A DNA stretch of 38,623 bases from Deltaproteobacteria bacterium (GTDB lineage Bacteria; Desulfobacterota; GWC2-55-46; UBA9637; GWC2-42-11). Where the stretch lies: the NCBI GenBank assembly GCA_016223005.1, contig JACRPW010000054.1, forward strand, positions 1 through 38,623, read 5' to 3'. This document shows, piece after piece, positions 34,376 through 38,623 of the stretch (the stretch's first letter is position 1; each line of letters opens with the position of its first letter). The position numbers and the translations under genes are program-made. Below the pieces are notes generated by a model that was not told the DNA's origin, ran no database searches, and was given only the letters and a program-made list of their open reading frames with translations.

Positions 34376-35416
34376 TTAATGAAGTTCCTTTTTACCGGTC
34401 TTTGTAATAATCGGCACCGCCCTCATCCACAACTGTTTTTCCCACCATGCCCTGTTTTCTTTATACCACTTAACTGTCTTCTTTAGCCCTTCCTCCCATG
34501 TCACACTTGGCTGCCATCCCAACAAACTACTGATTTTAGATATATCGCCGGTATGCCTGAAAACCTGACCAGGACGGTCGCCAACACATGTTATCAACGA
34601 TTCATCTTTACCCATTATCCTGACCACATCGTGCGCAATAGATAGAATAGAACGATGGACACTGCTAGCCACATTAAAAACCTCTCCTTTTACTTTGGTT
34701 ATATCAGAGTGTATGACTGCATCAATTGCCCCGCATACATCTTCAACAAATACAAAATCCCGCGCCGCTGTCCCATCTCCATGCACCCTGACAGGTTCAT
34801 CTAGGATACAACTCGTTATAAATCTCGGCACTGCCTTTTCCAAATGCTGATAAGGGCCATAATTATTAAAAGGACGGATTATTACAACAGGTATTTCATA
34901 GGTTGCCCAATAAGAATAAACAAGTCTGTCCGCACCTGCCTTTGCAGATGCATACGGACTCATGGGCATTAAAGGATGTTCCTCATCCATAAGTTCTTTT
35001 CTGGCGGTTCCGTAAACCTCTGAAGTAGATATATGAATAAATCTTTCTATCCTGTCTCTATATTTTAAAACTGCATTGGCAATTGTTTGTGTTCCAAGAA
35101 CATCCGTTTCAAAAAAAAGAAAATTATCGTAGATTGAACGGGTCACATGGGTTTCAGCGGCAAAATGCACTACCACATCAGACTGAGAAACCAATGTATC
35201 CACTAATTCGCCATTTCTTACATTGCCATACCAGAAACTAATCCGTTCATCATGATTATTTTCATTCAAATTTACAGGAAGATTATCAACATGTCCGGCA
35301 TATGTAAGGGCGTCAAGGATTATAATTTTATAATCAAGGTATTTTTTATAAATATGTCTGACAAAGTTGCTTCCTATAAAACCCGCGCCGCCTGTAACAA
35401 GTATGGTCTTTTTCAT
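34376..35416 (-). CDS. dTDP-glucose 4,6-dehydratase-like NAD-dependent sugar dehydratase
   Basis: A 346-residue extended SDR. The NAD loop is VTGGAGFIGSNF; LDALTYAGHVDNLP and GNVRNGELVDTLV follow; the RmlB-type catalytic motif is TSEVYG; and the SDR pair is Tyr-x3-Lys in SPYASAKAGADR. RPFNNYGPYQ and DFVFVEDVC are also typical. It would convert an NDP-hexose to a 4-keto-6-deoxy sugar, or a related epimer or dehydratase product, for the surface glycan. RmlB proper and UDP-GlcNAc or GDP-mannose relatives share these motifs, so the substrate nucleotide is not certain. A 15-base gap follows from the WbqC gene. Confidence 0.88.
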   Translation of the reverse strand: MKKTILVTGGAGFIGSNFVRHIYKKYLDYKIIILDALTYAGHVDNLPVNLNENNHDERISFWYGNVRNGELVDTLVSQSDVVVHFAAETHVTRSIYDNFLFFETDVLGTQTIANAVLKYRDRIERFIHISTSEVYGTARKELMDEEHPLMPMSPYASAKAGADRLVYSYWATYEIPVVIIRPFNNYGPYQHLEKAVPRFITSCILDEPVRVHGDGTAARDFVFVEDVCGAIDAVIHSDITKVKGEVFNVASSVHRSILSIAHDVVRIMGKDESLITCVGDRPGQVFRHTGDISKISSLLGWQPSVTWEEGLKKTVKWYKENRAWWEKQLWMRAVPIITKTGKKELH

Positions 35417-35431
35417 TTTATCTTACCGCCT

Positions 35432-36133
35432 TTATAAGTTTTTATTTAATAAGATTGCAAGACTCTCATCTCCATGATTGAAAAGCAAATCTATTACAGA
35501 AAGGTATGGAACAAAATCTCCATACAATTGATTGTATATAGGATGTTTATAATCCTGATATTCCATCTTTATACCATGACTTTCAAAATAATTCTCATCA
35601 ATGTAATTTTTGCCTGCCGCCCCTTCATAAAAGGTATCCGCATTAAAAAACTTGCAGATATTTATAAGTCTTCCAATCTTGTCGCCATCTATATTTAATG
35701 CCGATGACTTGATTATCTTCGTGTCATCCATACCCAGACATTCGCTCAATCTTAATATAAAATACATATCAATATCCACAAGGCATTCCCACTCTTTTGA
35801 ATACCCCTCTTCAAATATATCAATATATTTTTTAAAATAAGGCGCCTTTGAATAATTCTGTCTTATTGAAGAAAGGTGTTTCTTTCTCCAGTTTGTCTTG
35901 TTATCAATCTTCACCTCATGGACAAGCGGGTGGGCCTCCAAGTTGACCATAACAGGAACAGTAAGCCACTGAATGCCATTAGCTGTTTTAATCCTGTTTC
36001 GGTTTCTCCAACCTTCTTTATCATATTGAACATCGTCATAAATGACAAAAACATCGCTTTTGTGCATCTGCTCAAAAAAACCAAGCCATGGCAAATATCC
36101 CGGCTGTAAAATACCGATTGTCCTCTCACCCAT
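35432..36133 (-). CDS. WbqC-family protein
   Basis: A 233-residue protein of the WbqC family (O-antigen cluster proteins). Diagnostic segments are the start GILQPGYLPWLGFFEQMHKSDVFVIYDDVQYDK, the WRNRNRIKT stretch and the C-terminal HPIYNQLYGDFVPYLSVIDLLFNHG. The catalytic function of the family is still unsettled; it is repeatedly found beside enzymes making unusual amino sugars and acyl or formyl sugars. Here it lies between the RmlB-like dehydratase and a radical SAM enzyme, with short gaps on both sides, in one operon. Confidence 0.9.
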   Translation of the reverse strand: MGERTIGILQPGYLPWLGFFEQMHKSDVFVIYDDVQYDKEGWRNRNRIKTANGIQWLTVPVMVNLEAHPLVHEVKIDNKTNWRKKHLSSIRQNYSKAPYFKKYIDIFEEGYSKEWECLVDIDMYFILRLSECLGMDDTKIIKSSALNIDGDKIGRLINICKFFNADTFYEGAAGKNYIDENYFESHGIKMEYQDYKHPIYNQLYGDFVPYLSVIDLLFNHGDESLAILLNKNL

Positions 36134-36142
36134 CCTTTACCT

Positions 36143-37198
36143 CTACATATCCTTACCTGTCTCACTAACGCACCCCTCCATATCCTGAATATTCAGGGCG
36201 CCAGTTCTTTCTTTGCGGCTTTCTTCTGCATTTTTTACAATCTTCCAGTAATTGTGCTTCCATGAGCGGTATTTCCAATCAGGACAGTTCCTGCACATTT
36301 CAATTTCATCCCCTCTGTATTCAAGATGCAGTTTTCTGTAATATTCAAAACCAGCTCCGTGCCATATCTCTTTTATGCTCTTATCATGGATGTTTCCCAT
36401 GTCAGTTACCGCGGCAATATCAAAGCCGCACACCATGACCTTTCCCCTTGAATCTATATTAAGCCTCTCGAAAATAAAAGGGCAAGGCACACGCTCTTCA
36501 GGCGGCAGATAAGGAGTAGAGTCAGCAGATTTTAATGGGTCGTTTATCCCCCATGTAAGATATTTTCTCTTTTGGAAAACATCCACGCGAGGTTCCCAAA
36601 ATTTTGCCACCGTATCTATATCAACACCATCCTGATTGACACCGCTTGCTATAATCTTTGAAGAACTTTTTAATTTATTCCTTAACTCAACCATCCTCTT
36701 GACATTTTCAACCAATGTATCCCAGTCAAGACCCTTCCTCACCCTTTCGTATGTTTCAGGGTCTGCAGCATCCACGCTGAACTCTATCATATCAACCCCT
36801 GCCTCAAGAAGCCTCATACTGTTTTCCTCTGTGAATCTTGATCCATTGGTTATTAAGCCAACTTTTGCCCCCACCTTTTTTGCATATTCCATCAATTCAA
36901 CAGCCTTTGGATGCAGCATTGGTTCTCCGCCGCCTGAGAGCCGTATCCATGCATTATATTTCCCGCACTCGTCTGCTATTATCTTAAAGGTATCCTCATT
37001 CATAAAAGGTCTGTCCCTGTAATCAGCCCTGATTTCTGAATTTGTATACGGGCAGTATGGACACTTTGCATTGCACACATATACAAACGAAAGCACGCAC
37101 ATCATCGGAAATCCTTTTGCTTCAGGCCTAATGCCGTAAGACTCTTGTACATGTTCAACAATTATATTTTCATCAGTCATATCTGTTTTTTCACACAA
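36143..37198 (-). CDS. Radical SAM protein with SPASM-type C-terminus
   Basis: A 351-residue enzyme. Radical SAM cysteines are Cys42, Cys46 and Cys49 (VCNAKCPYCP), with LSGGGEPMLHP binding the SAM amino group and GLITNGSRF next. The C-terminal part has GKVMVCGFD and CRNCPDWKY, cysteines typical of an auxiliary iron-sulfur (SPASM/Twitch) site. Enzymes of this build modify peptides or sugars in other clusters. It shares an 8-base overlap with the formyltransferase gene and precedes WbqC, so it probably acts in making a modified sugar. The ATG at 37198 is used; an alternative at 37180 (MTDENII) is equally possible. Confidence 0.85.
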   Translation of the reverse strand: MCEKTDMTDENIIVEHVQESYGIRPEAKGFPMMCVLSFVYVCNAKCPYCPYTNSEIRADYRDRPFMNEDTFKIIADECGKYNAWIRLSGGGEPMLHPKAVELMEYAKKVGAKVGLITNGSRFTEENSMRLLEAGVDMIEFSVDAADPETYERVRKGLDWDTLVENVKRMVELRNKLKSSSKIIASGVNQDGVDIDTVAKFWEPRVDVFQKRKYLTWGINDPLKSADSTPYLPPEERVPCPFIFERLNIDSRGKVMVCGFDIAAVTDMGNIHDKSIKEIWHGAGFEYYRKLHLEYRGDEIEMCRNCPDWKYRSWKHNYWKIVKNAEESRKERTGALNIQDMEGCVSETGKDM

Positions 37199-38051
37199 TA
37201 TGAAATTTTGTTATCCCTTCCATTGTTTTGATTACAAGATAACCTTTGTTGGCTCCATAAGCCCTCATTCCTCTGCCTTTTAATAATTCTGCAAATTTAA
37301 CTGTGTATTTTTTATCGCCACATTTCACAACTGCGCCAGGATACGGCGTCATTGCCCTAATTTTATTAATTATATCATTAAACGGTTTGTTAATATCTAT
37401 TTCAGCATCCATAAGCGAGCGTTTTTGGTAATAAGTTGCCTCTGATTCATTTTGCGCCAAAAATTTACTCTTATCATTTTGCAATACCAACCTCAATGCC
37501 TCGATTAATGCATTTTCTGAAAGCGCCGCAAGTTTAAATCTTAAAGCGCCGTCCGTATCAGCAGGCTCTATCTGCAGTCTTGACTGAGTAATAAAACAGC
37601 CGTTATCTATTCTTTCATCCTCAATAAAATGGATGGTAACACCCGTCTCTTTTTCGCCGTTCATCAATGCCCATACAGTTGGTGTTGCCCCTCTATATTT
37701 TGGCAGAAGCGAGGGATGGATATTTATCACACCAAGTTTTGGTATGGATATAATAGATTTTGGAATAATCTGATTAAAACTGCTGACAATAATAATATCA
37801 GGGGAAAGTTTTTTAATAATGTCATAGGTTTTTTCATCTTTAAAATTCAGCCCTTCATAGAGGGCTATCCCGCTTCTTAACACAACATCCTGCATTTTTT
37901 CGCATTCATAGTATGGAAAAGGACCTGCCTCCTTTTCAGGTGTAAATACTGCAATAATTCTAATAGATGGATGTTTAAGCAAAACCTTTAATGCATTATT
38001 TCCTAATCCTGTCATTGCAAACAATAAAACCTTATACTTATTTATTTCCAT
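37191..38051 (-). CDS. Methionyl-tRNA-formyltransferase-like sugar N-formyltransferase
   Basis: A 286-residue Fmt-fold protein that moves a formyl group from 10-formyltetrahydrofolate to an amino group. The catalytic triad is visible as Asn and His in NIHPSLLPKYRGATP and the Asp in ERIDNGCFI. A C-terminal OB-type part ends near NPYP-like AMTPYPGAVVKCG. True Fmt usually sits beside def, priA or similar; here the gene stands in a glycan cluster between a methyltransferase and a radical SAM enzyme, so an amino-sugar substrate (N-formyl sugar) is more likely. I choose ATG 38051 (MEINKYKVLL), which starts one base after the upstream gene ends. A longer frame would overlap that gene heavily. Confidence 0.82.
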   Translation of the reverse strand: MEINKYKVLLFAMTGLGNNALKVLLKHPSIRIIAVFTPEKEAGPFPYYECEKMQDVVLRSGIALYEGLNFKDEKTYDIIKKLSPDIIIVSSFNQIIPKSIISIPKLGVINIHPSLLPKYRGATPTVWALMNGEKETGVTIHFIEDERIDNGCFITQSRLQIEPADTDGALRFKLAALSENALIEALRLVLQNDKSKFLAQNESEATYYQKRSLMDAEIDINKPFNDIINKIRAMTPYPGAVVKCGDKKYTVKFAELLKGRGMRAYGANKGYLVIKTMEGITKFHIV

Positions 38052-38052
38052 A

Positions 38053-38607
38053 TTACTTTTCAGGTAAACGTGCGACAAGCAATATATACCAAGCATAATC
38101 TTGCATCTCTTCGCCAAGTTGTTCGAGTCCTTTCATGATTTTAAGCACATCGTATTTTTGACCCAAATACAGCATTTGTTCTGTTGAGAGAATTTTTAGA
38201 AAGATACCTTTAACTTTAACAACTTCATAGCCAGATTCTATGAAGATAGCGCGCCATTTAAAACGATCGTAAAGATGGACATTAAAGACTTCTTTATCTC
38301 TCTTATTGTATACATCCGGCCCTAATTCAATGCCCATATAAGTACCAAGTCGTCTGTGAAAAGACCTACTATTAGGTGTACATGCTATAATAACGCCATC
38401 GGATTTTAACCAAGCCTTGGCCATTTTCAAGAAATCAACATCATTTGGGATGTGCTTTATCACGCCTGACATTAGTATAGTGTCATAAGTGGCTACTGGT
38501 TTGTAATCCTCAAATAATGTTTGAAACACCCTAACCCGTGGCTCATCCTGAAAATCATTTCGTGCTTTTTCAACATGATTACTTGCTGCTTCAATAATGT
38601 CTACCCT
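38053..38607 (-). CDS. SAM-dependent methyltransferase, 5' end missing
   Basis: The frame is open from the stop at 38053 back to the contig edge, reading ..VDIIEAASNHVEKARNDF.. FQDEPRVRVFQTLFEDYKPV ..YDTILMSGVIKHIPNDVDFLKMAKAWLKSDGVIIACTPN. This is the post-motif-I part of a Methyltransf_23-like enzyme: the acidic residue that binds the SAM ribose (VDIIE), then the HxxD..FL block, GG-like ending and NSRSFHRRLG. The SAM glycine motif lies beyond the contig end. An apparent GTG start at 38529 is not real because coding continues upstream. It ends one base before the formyltransferase start. The final 16 bases are C and are not trusted. Confidence 0.8.
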   Translation of the reverse strand, partial: RVDIIEAASNHVEKARNDFQDEPRVRVFQTLFEDYKPVATYDTILMSGVIKHIPNDVDFLKMAKAWLKSDGVIIACTPNSRSFHRRLGTYMGIELGPDVYNKRDKEVFNVHLYDRFKWRAIFIESGYEVVKVKGIFLKILSTEQMLYLGQKYDVLKIMKGLEQLGEEMQDYAWYILLVARLPEK

Positions 38608-38623
38608 CCCCCCCCCCCCCCCC
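38608..38623. other. Terminal run of 16 C (likely artefact)
   Basis: The window ends in 16 consecutive C. It falls inside the methyltransferase reading frame, where it would encode only glycine on the minus strand. Poly-G runs at read ends are a known artefact of two-colour Illumina chemistry and break assemblies, which fits a contig end. I treat it as assembly debris. Confidence 0.75.

Noticed and set aside
38052-38117. Longer start of the formyltransferase
   Set aside because: It would overlap the upstream gene's coding end by 65 bases; ATG 38051 begins just after that gene.
38608-38623. 16-C run at the window end
   Set aside because: It falls inside a coding frame at a contig edge and matches a known two-colour sequencing artefact, so I do not treat it as biology.

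Overview
The window is a 38.6 kb AT-rich piece of a bacterial genome. It begins inside a transaldolase gene and ends in a C homopolymer inside a methyltransferase gene, so it is probably a metagenome or draft contig. The host is a diderm: it has a heptosyltransferase-type GT9 enzyme and a large surface-glycan cluster. It respires through many c-type cytochromes and carries both an RpoH-like sigma factor and an HrcA/CIRCE heat-shock switch. The cytochrome bd-like protein belongs to a kind best known from Nitrospirota and neighbouring phyla. That is my best guess at the lineage, with low confidence.

Region 1 (1-1.7 kb, minus strand): a partial transaldolase-family gene and a COG2403-type GTPase. 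Region 2 (1.7-10 kb, plus strand): an electron-transport cluster. It holds two tiny membrane proteins, a CydA-like bd-family subunit without obvious quinol-site or low-spin-heme ligands, a diheme cytochrome c, a membrane-anchored monoheme cytochrome c, a diheme c/ethylbenzene-dehydrogenase-gamma-like fusion, a periplasmic TPR protein, a b6-type cytochrome b with a PEWY motif and a C-terminal CXXCH, and an anchored protein of unknown function. No CydB and no Rieske protein are seen. Region 3 (10-13.4 kb, plus): the methyl cycle (metK, broken by a 128-nt internal deletion, and ahcY), then an rpoH-like sigma factor.

Region 4 (13.4-23.6 kb, minus): read in transcription order, guaB, trmJ (no usual start codon), a promoter with a CIRCE operator, hrcA-grpE-dnaJ (no dnaK), a periplasmic binding protein, moaC, a DksA/TraR protein, galT, a histidine kinase/response regulator pair, a vestigial SDR start and tRNA-Ala(CGC). 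Region 5 (23.6-24.0 kb): no intact gene, but remnants of a GHKL ATPase and an integron-type tyrosine recombinase. Region 6 (24.0-38.6 kb): a surface polysaccharide cluster in two converging arms. The plus arm has four glycosyltransferases and a methyltransferase. The minus arm has two glycosyltransferases (a GT4 and a CgeB-like), two methyltransferases, a GT2, two radical SAM proteins, an RmlB-like dehydratase, a WbqC protein and a formyltransferase.

The intergenic spaces are rich in palindromic and AT-rich dispersed repeats: a 125-bp imperfect palindrome, three copies of an AT-rich ~110-bp element sitting in gene leaders, and several hairpins. One repeat-like insertion lies in frame inside the GT9 gene. 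The most unusual features are the c-cytochrome/bd-like respiratory cluster, the broken metK, and the relics at 23.6-24.0 kb.
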